Below, piece by piece: positions 26,302 through 35,127 of a DNA stretch of 64,000 nt (position 1 is the stretch's first letter; every line of letters begins with the position of its first letter). Under the pieces are notes generated by a model. That model saw only the letters and a list, made by a program, of their open reading frames with translations, did no database searches and had not been told where the DNA came from. The translations under genes were made by a program, and so were the position numbers. This stretch comes from Desulfosalsimonas propionicica (GTDB taxonomy: Bacteria > Desulfobacterota > Desulfobacteria > Desulfobacterales > Desulfosalsimonadaceae). The stretch is from NCBI RefSeq assembly GCF_013761005.1, contig NZ_JACDUS010000013.1:38978-102977 (forward strand), in the 5' to 3' direction.

Positions 26302-27894
26302 ATGACTTACAAGGTACTGGTCAGCGACAAGCTTGGAGAAGCCGGAATCAAGCTTTTTGAACAGGAAAACGATATTGAAGTGGATGTGAAGACCGATCTT
26401 TCCCCTGAGGAGTTAAAGGAAATTATCGGTCAATACCACGGCCTTGCCGTTCGCAGCGCCACCAAGGTAACAAAGGAACTGCTGGATGCCGCAGAGAATC
26501 TACGGGCCATCGGCCGTGCAGGCATTGGTGTGGACAATATTGACGTGGACGAAGCCACGCGCCGGGGCATCATTGTCATGAATACCCCCGGGGGAAACGT
26601 GGTGACCACCGCAGAACATGCCATTTCCATGATGATGGCATTAACGCGCAACATTCCCCAGGGAACCGCATCCCTGAAAGACGGCCGGTGGGACAAGAAA
26701 AAGCTCCAGGGCAGGGAAGTGATGAACAAGACACTGGGCGTGATCGGTTTTGGCAAGATTGGTTCTATTGCGGCCAACCGGGCCCGGGGCCTGAAGATGA
26801 ATGTTATTGTTTACGATCCTGTGGTCACTCCGGAAAATATCAAAAAGGCCAAGTGCGAGCCGGTGAGTCTCGATGAACTCTATGAGCGCTCCGATTACAT
26901 CACCATACACGTTCCCAAGATCAAGAAGACAGCCAATATGATCAACAAGGACGCCTTTGCCAAAATGAAAGACGGCGTGATGCTGATTCATTGCGCCCGG
27001 GGCGGTATTGTGGATGAAGATGCACTCTATGATGCCCTGAAGATGGGAAAAGTGGGCGGGGCGGCCATTGACGTTTTTGCTACCGAGCCGCCGCCTGAGG
27101 GATTTAAACTCTTTGAATTTGACAACGTGATCTGCACGCCGCATCTCGGGGCGTCCACAGCCGAGGCCCAGACCAACGTAGCCGTTGACATCGCTCGTCA
27201 GCTCATTGCTTATCTAAAAAGCGATACCATTCAAAACGCGGTCAACGTGCCCTCGGTTTCCGGAAAGGTGCTCGAGGAACTCGACCCGTTTATCAGACTT
27301 GCTGACCGCATGGGCCGCATGCTGTCTCAGTTGTCTGAGGGGCATATCAAGTCTGTTGAAATTGATTATGACGGCAATTTCGGGGACAATGACATGGCCC
27401 CGGTGCGCACGGCGGTTGTCTGCGGTTTGCTCGAACCTCTTGTGCTCGATGACGTCAATGCTGTCAACGCTCCTTATCTGGCCAAGGAAAAGGGCATCAA
27501 GGTACTGGAGTCGTCCAGTGATGATGCACAGGAGTTTATCAACCTGATAACCGTGACCGTCAAGACTGATAAGGACACCAATGTGGTCTCCGGAACCCTG
27601 TTTGGCAAAAGCGATCCCAGAATCGTGCGCATCAACGACTTCCGGCTGGAAATGCGCCCATCGGGTAATCTGGCACTGATCCACAACATGGACATTCCCG
27701 GTGAGATCGGGGTGATCGGCACCATTCTCGGGGATCACAAGGTCAATATCGCCCGCATGACAGTGGGGCAGGAAGAGCCGGAAGGGGAGCGCAACATTGT
27801 GTTTCTGCGAACCGACACGCCCCTGACCAAAGAGGTGCTTGATAAGCTGGAAACATATCCCAGAACCAGGCGGGTGATTTACATGGAATTGTAG
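26302..27894 (+). CDS. serA: D-3-phosphoglycerate dehydrogenase
   Basis: 530 residues, long form with C-terminal ACT domain. It oxidises 3-phosphoglycerate with NAD+ as the first step of serine synthesis. Visible are GRAGIGVDNIDVDEATRRGI, the NAD site GVIGFGKIGSIAANRA, the catalytic-type arginine in HCARGGIVDEDAL, the Glu/His pair in VFATEPPPEG and CTPHLGASTAEAQ, and the ACT region near 455-530 (MDIPGEIGVIGTILGDHKVNIARMTVG). GGGAGGA lies just upstream. As the last gene of the methyl array it could supply serine/glycine, the backbone for N-methylated glycines and a source of methylene-THF. Confidence 0.96.
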   Translation: MTYKVLVSDKLGEAGIKLFEQENDIEVDVKTDLSPEELKEIIGQYHGLAVRSATKVTKELLDAAENLRAIGRAGIGVDNIDVDEATRRGIIVMNTPGGNVVTTAEHAISMMMALTRNIPQGTASLKDGRWDKKKLQGREVMNKTLGVIGFGKIGSIAANRARGLKMNVIVYDPVVTPENIKKAKCEPVSLDELYERSDYITIHVPKIKKTANMINKDAFAKMKDGVMLIHCARGGIVDEDALYDALKMGKVGGAAIDVFATEPPPEGFKLFEFDNVICTPHLGASTAEAQTNVAVDIARQLIAYLKSDTIQNAVNVPSVSGKVLEELDPFIRLADRMGRMLSQLSEGHIKSVEIDYDGNFGDNDMAPVRTAVVCGLLEPLVLDDVNAVNAPYLAKEKGIKVLESSSDDAQEFINLITVTVKTDKDTNVVSGTLFGKSDPRIVRINDFRLEMRPSGNLALIHNMDIPGEIGVIGTILGDHKVNIARMTVGQEEPEGERNIVFLRTDTPLTKEVLDKLETYPRTRRVIYMEL

Positions 27895-27923
27895 ACAGTT
27901 GAAAGGTTTCGTTAGAACAAAAC

Positions 27924-27958
27924 AAAGCCCGGAAGGCCAAAAGGCTTTCCGGGCTTTT
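27924..27958. terminator. bidirectional rho-independent terminator
   Basis: AAAGCCCGGAAGGCC and GGCTTTCCGGGCTTT pair around a 4-nt loop, with TTTT on the plus side and a T-rich run on the minus side. It separates the methyl array from the convergent F0 operon. Confidence 0.9.
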
Positions 27959-28003
27959 CAATGGGATTGCGTCTGAATTTTGCCGGGGCTGACTTATCCT
28001 GAC

Positions 28004-28600
28004 TTAGCCTGACATGCGGTTTACGCTGGCGACGTAAAAGTCAATGAGCTTGTCTTGATCGTTTTCCGTGATTTCCTCCGGAAGCCGGTTTCTGGCGAGG
28101 TTTGAGGCAGTGTCCACAAGTTCGGACATGAAATTTTTCCGGGCGTCGGCAAGCCGGCGACTGGCATTTTTCTTTTCCCGCTCCAGCATGGTTTTGCTTT
28201 GCTGCCGCGCATCATCGATAATCTGCTGCCGGGTTTGTTCGCCTTCCTCAATGATCCGCTGCTTTAATTTCTCATAGCGTTCACTGCTTTCCTGCATCTG
28301 GCTCTGGGTTTCATTGATCTGCGCCAGCAGTTTTTCCTTGCGGCCTTCGACCTTGTGAATCGACTCGGAAACCTGCAGCTTCTGGGTCTGGAGAAACTGC
28401 AGAAACGGCTGACGACCGTAGCGGTAAAGCAGATAGGCCAGAATGAGGAAATTGACATAAAGCATGATCGTGTCATAAACCGGGCGCCAGTCTCCGCCAC
28501 TGCCTTCTTCGGCCAGCACTGCAAAGGCTGTCAGGTGCAGCAGCAGGATGCAGAAAAACAGTATTTTGCAGGTTGTTTTGATGGTGCCTGAGTTACCCAC
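28004..28600 (-). CDS. atpF: F0 ATP synthase subunit b
   Basis: 198 residues from GTG 28600, which overlaps the preceding b' stop and has a G-rich ribosome site; an ATG at 28666 would give 220 residues. An N-terminal hydrophobic segment ending AFAVLAEE could be a cleavable signal and precedes a membrane helix (IMLYVNFLILAYLLY). The rest is a long charged coiled coil (about 70-180), the peripheral stalk that holds F1 against the a subunit. The pair b' and b gives a heterodimeric stalk. Start choice is the main uncertainty. Confidence 0.85.
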   Translation of the reverse strand: MGNSGTIKTTCKILFFCILLLHLTAFAVLAEEGSGGDWRPVYDTIMLYVNFLILAYLLYRYGRQPFLQFLQTQKLQVSESIHKVEGRKEKLLAQINETQSQMQESSERYEKLKQRIIEEGEQTRQQIIDDARQQSKTMLEREKKNASRRLADARKNFMSELVDTASNLARNRLPEEITENDQDKLIDFYVASVNRMSG

Positions 28601-29051
28601 GCGATACCCCCCGCTCCAGAATGGTTTCCATGATTGTTCCTGCCAGTTTTTCAGATTCAGCTTCAATGTATTTGCGGGCCTCGGAAATTTCCTGGTTCAG
28701 CAGTCGGGTGTTTTCCTGACGGATCTGATCGATCTCATTTTTGGTCTCCCCCAGAATTTCCTGAGCCTGCTGATTGCCCTGTTTTTTGAGGTCTTCCTTT
28801 TCTGCGTTGGCCTCCCGGACGACTTTTCTTTCATGTTCCCACAGCTGTTGATTGAGGTCTTCGAGCTTTTCAGAGGACTGATGAATCTCTGATTCAATGT
28901 TTTGAATATAGTGCTCCCGTTTTCCCATGGTTTCCCGCAGAGGGCGGATCATGATCCGGTTAATGAGAAAAAAGAAGATCAGAAAAGCAATCAGCTGCGC
29001 AATCAGAGTCTCATTTAAGCTGATCAGAGCAAGATTTTCGACAATTTCCAT
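28593..29051 (-). CDS. F0 ATP synthase subunit b' (second b-type stalk subunit)
   Basis: 152 residues. One N-terminal membrane helix (NETLIAQLIAFLIFFFLINRIMIRPL) is followed by a continuous charged coiled coil to the end, the layout of b' subunits. ATG 29051 is preferred; the GTG one codon earlier is also possible, both behind GGAAGG. The gene overlaps atpF by 8 bp, suggesting coupled synthesis for the b'/b heterodimer. It lies 33 bp downstream of the 8-kDa c subunit. Confidence 0.88.
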   Translation of the reverse strand: MEIVENLALISLNETLIAQLIAFLIFFFLINRIMIRPLRETMGKREHYIQNIESEIHQSSEKLEDLNQQLWEHERKVVREANAEKEDLKKQGNQQAQEILGETKNEIDQIRQENTRLLNQEISEARKYIEAESEKLAGTIMETILERGVSRG

Positions 29052-29084
29052 CACGGGCCTTCCCGTACTAAACCATTAAACCGA

Positions 29085-29357
<273 letters not shown>

Positions 29358-29375
29358 TTATTTTTATTTATTGTT

Positions 29376-30593
29376 TTATACCAGAAAAATCAATGCCAGA
29401 GAAATAACCATGGCATAAATGGCTGTGGACTGCGATACGGCCTGCCCAACGAGCATGGTGCGCATCAGTAAGGCTTCCTGCTCCACATTTCGCCCCACCC
29501 AGGATACAGCGGTTTGTGCCACCTGTCCGTTTCCCACGCCTGATCCGATGCCGCCGAGTCCGGTGCACAAACCCGCTGAAACCAGTGCCGTGGATACGAT
29601 AAACACCTCGGTAGAGGGGTATCCCTTGAAGATGAGAATAAAGCTGATCAAAAGCCCGAAAATAGAGGGCGTCTGGGATACCGCCTGGCCCACCAGCATA
29701 ATCACCAGCACGTTGCCGGTAGCCATGGGTTGCCTGGCCCAGCCTTCAACGCCAGCGCCTGCGGCAAGACCGCTTCCCACCCCGGATCCGATTGCGGCCA
29801 GGCCCGTTGCCAGGCCTGCGCCGAGTAAGGCAGCAGACGTGGGATGCACCGGTGTGCCGGCAAAACTGATAAACATGAGCATAAACGAGACCACCATGGC
29901 AAAAATGGCCGGTGTCTGGCTGACGGCCGCGCCAATGAGCATGTTGGTGGTCAGGCGGCTGCCCATTGCTGGCTGCCTGGCCAGACCAACGCAGGCCTGA
30001 CCGGCCGGAAAGCCGGAACCGATTCCGGATCCGATGGCGCCAAAACCCATACACAGCCCTGAGCCAAGCAGTGCGGCCACCATATGGGGGCTGCCGCCGG
30101 AAAAATTGATAAACATCAGCATAAAGGCAATCACCATGGAAAAAATGGCGGGCGTCTGGCTGACAGCCGAGCCGATCAGCATGGTGGTGGTGAGGGTGCG
30201 GCTGAGGGCCGGCTGACGGGCCAGCCCGTCGCATGCTTCACCGGCCGGAAAGCCCGAGCCCACCCCGGAACCAATGGCACCCAGGCCCATGGACAGGCCG
30301 GCGCCGAACAGGCCTGCAGCAGTGATCATTGAAGCGTTGCCGCCGGTGGCAAACAGCAGCAGGACACCAATAACCAGGGCAAATATGGCTGCGGTTTCCG
30401 CGATGGCCTGACCCACCAGCATCATCTTGACGATATCGCCGGAATAAGTCGGATTTTGAGATATGGCATTGTTTGCTTTTGCAGCAGCGAACCCTTCCCC
30501 GATTGCAGCACCAATGGCGCCGAATCCCATTGAGAAACCGGCCCCCACGAATGCCGCCATTCTAACCCAGGCTTCAATTTCGATGGACATCAT
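29376..30593 (-). CDS. fused F0 c subunit with five hairpins (ten membrane helices)
   Basis: 405 residues made of five c-type hairpins with a period of 80-81 residues. Hairpin 1 has carboxylates in both helices (E33 in IGEG, E66 in AIAETAAIF). Hairpins 2 to 5 have lost them: helix-1 positions are S113, S193, S274 and N355, and helix-2 positions are Q146, Q226, Q307 and Q388 in VSQTPAIF-like motifs. So one acidic ion site remains in ten helices. Fused c subunits are known from Acetobacterium (two hairpins) and some archaea. The gene starts right at the atpB stop (TAA-ATG-ATG). Expected effect: fewer ions per turn, hence a lower ion/ATP ratio. Confidence 0.93.
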   Translation of the reverse strand: MMSIEIEAWVRMAAFVGAGFSMGFGAIGAAIGEGFAAAKANNAISQNPTYSGDIVKMMLVGQAIAETAAIFALVIGVLLLFATGGNASMITAAGLFGAGLSMGLGAIGSGVGSGFPAGEACDGLARQPALSRTLTTTMLIGSAVSQTPAIFSMVIAFMLMFINFSGGSPHMVAALLGSGLCMGFGAIGSGIGSGFPAGQACVGLARQPAMGSRLTTNMLIGAAVSQTPAIFAMVVSFMLMFISFAGTPVHPTSAALLGAGLATGLAAIGSGVGSGLAAGAGVEGWARQPMATGNVLVIMLVGQAVSQTPSIFGLLISFILIFKGYPSTEVFIVSTALVSAGLCTGLGGIGSGVGNGQVAQTAVSWVGRNVEQEALLMRTMLVGQAVSQSTAIYAMVISLALIFLV

Positions 30594-31268
30594 TTAATTT
30601 ACCTGTACCGCAATGTATACCAGTGTGAGCATCGTAAACACAAACGCCTGTATCCCGCCGATGAAGATGACAAAAAACGCATTGAGAAATGGCGGCAGCA
30701 CAAGGCTGAAAACCAGATGCGAAACCACAAGCACAATGATGGTGCCGCCCATGATATTGCCGAAAAGACGAAACGAGATGGATATGACCTTGGAGATTTC
30801 ACCGATGATGTTGAGCGGCGCCATAAAAAAGATCGGATCAAAATAGGCCTTGATGTATTTTTTAAAACCCTTTTGCCGGATGCCGGCATAATGGGCAATC
30901 ACAAAGCCCATCAGGCCAAGGCTCAAAGGCGTGTTCAAATCGTTTGTGGGTTCATAGAGGTGTGGGATAAATCCGATCCAGTTGCAGAAGAGCAAAAACA
31001 TGAACAGGGCAATGATCATGGGCCCGTAGGTTTTGGCCATATCCTCGCCCAGAGCGTCTTCGGTCAGGGAATAAAACTGGAACACAAAAGCCTCCCCGAT
31101 AGTCTGCAAGGTCCCCGGAATCATCTGCTGTTTGCGGGCCGCAAAATAACCGAAGATCAGAAGTCCGATGATGACCAGCCATGTCATGGCCATGATGTCA
31201 AGGTTAAACGTCATCTTGTAGTCGGACACGGTAACAATAAGCTGATGTATTTTCCCGAGTTCTTCCAT
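30594..31268 (-). CDS. atpB: F0 ATP synthase subunit a
   Basis: 224 residues with five or six membrane helices. Subunit a forms the ion half-channels at the rotor. The essential arginine is in ISISFRLFGNIMGG near residue 168, and the upstream NWIGFIPHLYEPTNDLNTPLSL segment fits the family. It lies 6 bp after the atpI-type gene and abuts the fused c gene. No F1 genes (alpha, beta, gamma, delta, epsilon) are in the window, so F1 is encoded elsewhere. Confidence 0.95.
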   Translation of the reverse strand: MEELGKIHQLIVTVSDYKMTFNLDIMAMTWLVIIGLLIFGYFAARKQQMIPGTLQTIGEAFVFQFYSLTEDALGEDMAKTYGPMIIALFMFLLFCNWIGFIPHLYEPTNDLNTPLSLGLMGFVIAHYAGIRQKGFKKYIKAYFDPIFFMAPLNIIGEISKVISISFRLFGNIMGGTIIVLVVSHLVFSLVLPPFLNAFFVIFIGGIQAFVFTMLTLVYIAVQVN

Positions 31269-31274
31269 ATCGCG

Positions 31275-31667
31275 TCAATAATCCAGGTTTTTTCGAGTTG
31301 ATGCGTATATGCCCTGTGTGGCCAGTATCATAATCTGTATCATGAATAGGCCCACAACGGTGGCCGCCAGGTTAAAGGAAGGGCTTTTGATGGCAAGGAT
31401 CAGGGGCGCAGCCAGCAGGGCGTAGCGGATAAAAATCGATACACCTGAAACAACAGAAGCGCGCCGCCGGGAGCCGGAGATTCTTCTGGGCAGGGTTTCT
31501 CCCATGAGGATAAAATTCAGCGAGCTGAAGACGGTTCCCAGAACCAATCCTTTTCCAAGAGGTTTATAGCCGGCAAAAATAAGGATCAGAGCAACGGAGA
31601 TTGCAGCAAGCATTGCGATTGAGCAGTATTTTTTCTGGGTTTGCCGGATTTGTTCATGCGGTTCCAA
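31275..31667 (-). CDS. atpI: ATP synthase subunit I-like membrane protein
   Basis: 130 residues, four predicted membrane helices (CSIAMLAAISVALILIFAGY, LVLGTVFSSLNFILMGE, YALLAAPLILAI, LAATVVGLFMIQIMIL). AtpI-type proteins help assemble the c ring. The start is TTG at 31667, with an AGGGGA site about 10 nt upstream overlapping the end of the preceding gene. Position between the AtpZ-like gene and atpB supports the call. Confidence 0.85.
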   Translation of the reverse strand: MEPHEQIRQTQKKYCSIAMLAAISVALILIFAGYKPLGKGLVLGTVFSSLNFILMGETLPRRISGSRRRASVVSGVSIFIRYALLAAPLILAIKSPSFNLAATVVGLFMIQIMILATQGIYASTRKNLDY

Positions 31668-31673
31668 CTGCTG

Positions 31674-31955
31674 TTATCCCCTGCCGTCTTTGTGTTTGTT
31701 CTTTTCTTGTTCCGTATCCGGTTTTGTTACTTCCATGATCTGGCGATAAACAACCACTGCCCCGCCCACAATTCCAAAGAGGATAAAAAGTATTGTAAAA
31801 ATGCCTTTCGTCCCCAGCCAGCCATCCAGAAAACGTCCCACAAACAAACAGAAAACAATGCAGCCGGCCATGGTCAGGCCGACCTGGACAACAATCTGCA
31901 AATGCTGGGCCCACGGTCGGTTGTCGTTGAAGTTAAAAATTTTCCTGGGCGCCAT
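31674..31955 (-). CDS. AtpZ/AtpQ-like small F0 protein
   Basis: 93 residues with two membrane helices (IVVQVGLTMAGCIVFCLFVG and IFTILFILFGIVGGAVVVY) joined by DGWLGTKG, and a charged C-terminal tail. This matches the small AtpZ family, called AtpQ in N-type ATPase operons, proposed to act in Mg2+ handling or ring assembly. First gene of the F0 operon; AAGGGG lies about 12 nt before the ATG. The 183-bp gap upstream holds no gene. Confidence 0.85.
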   Translation of the reverse strand: MAPRKIFNFNDNRPWAQHLQIVVQVGLTMAGCIVFCLFVGRFLDGWLGTKGIFTILFILFGIVGGAVVVYRQIMEVTKPDTEQEKNKHKDGRG

Positions 31956-32138
31956 AACGATTGTATCCCCTTAAAGCTCAAGTATACTAACAACTGCTCC
32001 CCGGGCAGTCAAGAACTTTTTTGGCTCTCATGGATCGTAAGATTCGGAGAAATGGATTATTTTGCGGGCCTCCGGCGAGTCTGCCGGCCGTGGCGGAATG
32101 ATAGGGCCAAAAAATTGGCTAAAAACTTGAATTATTGT

Positions 32139-33305
32139 TCAAAAAAGTTTTTTGGCGGACAAACCCTTACTTTCAGTTCCCCCGGGCATGGCCACTTCGG
32201 AAAGAATTTTGGGGATGATGGTTTTGAGCTGTGTCTGGATGAAAAAGCAGTTGCCGTCTTCTGCCATCAACGCCAAAAAACGGTAGTTGCCGCTTTTATA
32301 CATATCCGTGTTATGCACCAGCAGAATACCCTGTTCCGTGTGCAGGCTCAGGCCCCGGCATCGGCCCAGTCCCTTCCGGCTCAGGTGCCGGGAGCAGTCC
32401 GTATATATTTGGTTGGCCATCTCGGCAATGGCGTTGAAATCAATGTCCGCCCGATAGGATGTGTCATTGGCAAGGACCTCGCCGGTGCCGCTGACAATGG
32501 CCAGTCCCTTGTAGCCTTTGGCGGTGCGGAGAATGCCCGCGTGTTTGTGAAAGGCATCTTCGAGCTTTGATCCGATCCGGGCGCCTGTGCGGGATTCATA
32601 GGCCAAAGATGCCGGGAAGTTGTCCGCCTGCGGGGCGCTTTTTTCCCAGGTGGCCTTGGCCAGAGCCAACAGGTCGACGTTGATTCGCGCCTGTCGGTTT
32701 ATGTCAGCGAGCGGGGAAAACGATAGATGGATACCACGCCATTCAGCGATCTGTTTGGCTGCTGCATCCCCTTCGTGTTCAGCGGTCCGGGCATTGAGCA
32801 GCTGGCCTTTTTCCAGGTAACAGATCCCTTTTTGCCGGGTCGCTGACTTTATATCCATTCTGCAGGTTTTGCGGGCAATGGCCAGCAGTGGCAGAAAATT
32901 GGTCATGGTCATGCCGTTTCGGGTCTGGCCTTCGTCGCGGAGGTTTAAACCCACAAAAATGGCCGAGGCCAGCCTGCCGAAGGAAAAGGGTTTTTTCAGG
33001 TAATACAGAACCCCGGTATGGCCTGTGCGGTCAATAAACCAGGGTTTGGGGTCATCTTTTTCCAGAATGGCGATACAGGGGATGGAGGGATATTTCCGGG
33101 TCATCAGTGCTATCAGATCCAGGCCGTCGCCCTGGGGCAGGTGGATGCTGGTGGCCAATACGGCAATCCGGGTGTAGGCCAGGATGTCAGTGGCGGTTTT
33201 GACGGAGCTGGCGGTGAGCAGCTCAAAGTGATGCAGATCCCTGAACCCGGCCCGGATCTGCTCCAGTGTGCTGCGGTGGTTTTCGACAATGAGTACCTTG
33301 TCCAT
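32139..33305 (-). CDS. degenerate receiver protein with DUF4388-like and C-terminal sensor region
   Basis: 388 residues from ATG 33305. Residues 1-125 have a receiver fold (KVLIVENHRSTLEQI, YYLKKPFSFG with K104/K105-P106), but the phospho-acceptor Asp is S53 in the VLATSIHLPQGDG segment and the acidic pocket reads E-N. Residues about 128-215 resemble DUF4388/PatA-type domains (FLPLLAIARKTCRMDI, GICYLEKGQLLNA). The C-terminal part resembles a roadblock/profilin-like region (GYKGLAIVSGTGEVLAND). It is probably a regulator that does not accept phosphate in the usual way. Monocistronic by position; ribosome site weak. Confidence 0.75.
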   Translation of the reverse strand: MDKVLIVENHRSTLEQIRAGFRDLHHFELLTASSVKTATDILAYTRIAVLATSIHLPQGDGLDLIALMTRKYPSIPCIAILEKDDPKPWFIDRTGHTGVLYYLKKPFSFGRLASAIFVGLNLRDEGQTRNGMTMTNFLPLLAIARKTCRMDIKSATRQKGICYLEKGQLLNARTAEHEGDAAAKQIAEWRGIHLSFSPLADINRQARINVDLLALAKATWEKSAPQADNFPASLAYESRTGARIGSKLEDAFHKHAGILRTAKGYKGLAIVSGTGEVLANDTSYRADIDFNAIAEMANQIYTDCSRHLSRKGLGRCRGLSLHTEQGILLVHNTDMYKSGNYRFLALMAEDGNCFFIQTQLKTIIPKILSEVAMPGGTESKGLSAKKLF

Positions 33306-33501
33306 AAGCGGTCCGTATCCAAAATAGGGCGGCTGCATGCGGGCAGCCATGGGATGTCAGAATGTCTTGCTTGACGGCATTTTCTGGTTTTATTATAACT
33401 ATTTTAATTAACGGTAGATATAATGAATGTCAATAAAAAAACAGGAAATTGGGGTGTTTTTTGAAATAAGAACACCTGCAGGGAAGAGGAAAAGGTGTTG
33501 A

Positions 33502-35127
33502 ATGTCTTTTGCAAAGTCATATAAATTTGGGAAATCCTGCATTTTAGCGGCATTGTTGATCTGCCTGACATTGCCGGCCGCCTCCCGGGCCGGGTGCATT
33601 AAAATTGCCGCCTATAACCTGGAAAATCTTTTTGACCTCAAACATGACGGCACTGAATACACCGGCTATATTCCGGGCGGTCCTCTTGGCTGGAACAGGG
33701 ATATGATGGAAACCAAGGTGGATCATTTGGCGCGGGTAATCCATGATCTTGACGCCGATATCATAGGCCTCCAGGAGGTGGAGTCCCCGGCGGCCCTTGA
33801 GACACTGCTGCGGCACCTGGCTCAGAAGGACAGCCCCTATCCTTACTCTGCCATTGCCGATGCCCGTGACGCAGCGGTCAGATGCGCCCTGCTGTCAAGA
33901 TTTGCGATTATGGATTCGTCGGAGATCTTTGCGGAAGGCGGCTCCGGCCGAAGTATACTTCGGGCGGACATCGATATTTCCGGGAATCGGCTGATTGTTT
34001 TTGTCAATCACTGGAAATCCAAAAGCGGACCGGAAAGCCGCAGGATGGCCGGCGCCCGGGCCCTGGCCGAAGCCGTGGAAAAGTTGCCGGAAAAAACCGA
34101 TTATGTGCTTCTGGGGGATTTTAACACGAATTACAATGAGCATGAAACCCTCCGTCGCCGGCCGAAACTCAATGATACCGGCGGAAAAACAGGGCTGGAG
34201 CATGTTTTAAATACCCGTTTTCAGGGCGCGGCCGTGGATGAGCGGCAGCTGATCATCAACCCGGCACAGGGCCTGCATTACAATCTGTGGCTGGAGCTGG
34301 ACGAACATCGGCGCTGGTCTGCCCGGTTTTTCGGCCGCCCCCAGAGCCCGGATGCCATTTTGCTGCCCGCAGCCCTTTATGACGACCACGGCATTTCCTA
34401 CCTGGACAATTCATTTGACAGGTTCGACCCGGGCTATCTGTTTGACCGGCATCGCATCCGGCGCTGGCAGCGGGCGGATCAGGGCCGGGGCCGGCACCTG
34501 GGGCGGGGATATTCGGATCATCTGCCGGTTTATGCCTGCCTGCAGACCGGGCCCTTTGTTTTTCGGCCGGAGACCACAAGCCCTGTAAAGAGTTTGGAAA
34601 AAGCTGAAATAGCCGATCTGTATAATGCGAAAGCCGGGGCCGTGCGATTTGCGCTGAAAAATTGTGCCGTGATTTACCGGCACGGTGATAATGCCGTGAT
34701 CAAGCAGCCCGGCGGCCGGGCTGTTTATGTATATAAAGCAGCAGCCGATCTGGACAAAGGCGCTTATTATGATCTGGTTGTGATCCGGCTGAAACGTTTT
34801 CACGGCAACCTGGAGGTCACAGGTGTCAAAAAGGTTTGTCCACGCCCGGGCATTGCCCCGGTTGGTTCCCTGTATATCTCGGATCCGGACGCGGATTTTT
34901 CCGAGGCGAAACTGGAAAACGAGGTCATCGGGGCTTATACCGGGCGGTATGCCAACGGGCATTTTTACTATGGAAATCAGCGGAAAATCCGGCTATATTT
35001 TGCTGATAAGGCTCTTGCACCACAAGCGCCGGCACAGGTCCGGATACGGGGCGCGCGCATTGGTTACCATCGCAGCCCGGAGCTTGTGATTGAAAAAAAT
35101 ACACAAATCAGAGAAGTAAAACCATGA
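33502..35127 (+). CDS. exported endonuclease/exonuclease/phosphatase-family protein
   Basis: 541 residues with a clear signal peptide (ILAALLICLTLPAASRA). The EEP fold follows: IAAYNLENLFDLK (N and E of the metal site), DADIIGLQEVESPAALE (catalytic Glu), VNHWKSK, YVLLGDFNTNYNE (GDFN motif) and GYSDHLPVYA (SDH motif), ending near 355. The remaining 185 residues are a separate domain, possibly an OB-like nucleic-acid-binding fold (YDLVVIRLKRF..GVKKV). It likely degrades extracellular DNA or another phosphodiester in the periplasm or outside. AAGGTG lies shortly before the ATG. The stop overlaps the next ATG by 4 bp, though the next gene is cytoplasmic. Confidence 0.85.
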   Translation: MSFAKSYKFGKSCILAALLICLTLPAASRAGCIKIAAYNLENLFDLKHDGTEYTGYIPGGPLGWNRDMMETKVDHLARVIHDLDADIIGLQEVESPAALETLLRHLAQKDSPYPYSAIADARDAAVRCALLSRFAIMDSSEIFAEGGSGRSILRADIDISGNRLIVFVNHWKSKSGPESRRMAGARALAEAVEKLPEKTDYVLLGDFNTNYNEHETLRRRPKLNDTGGKTGLEHVLNTRFQGAAVDERQLIINPAQGLHYNLWLELDEHRRWSARFFGRPQSPDAILLPAALYDDHGISYLDNSFDRFDPGYLFDRHRIRRWQRADQGRGRHLGRGYSDHLPVYACLQTGPFVFRPETTSPVKSLEKAEIADLYNAKAGAVRFALKNCAVIYRHGDNAVIKQPGGRAVYVYKAAADLDKGAYYDLVVIRLKRFHGNLEVTGVKKVCPRPGIAPVGSLYISDPDADFSEAKLENEVIGAYTGRYANGHFYYGNQRKIRLYFADKALAPQAPAQVRIRGARIGYHRSPELVIEKNTQIREVKP

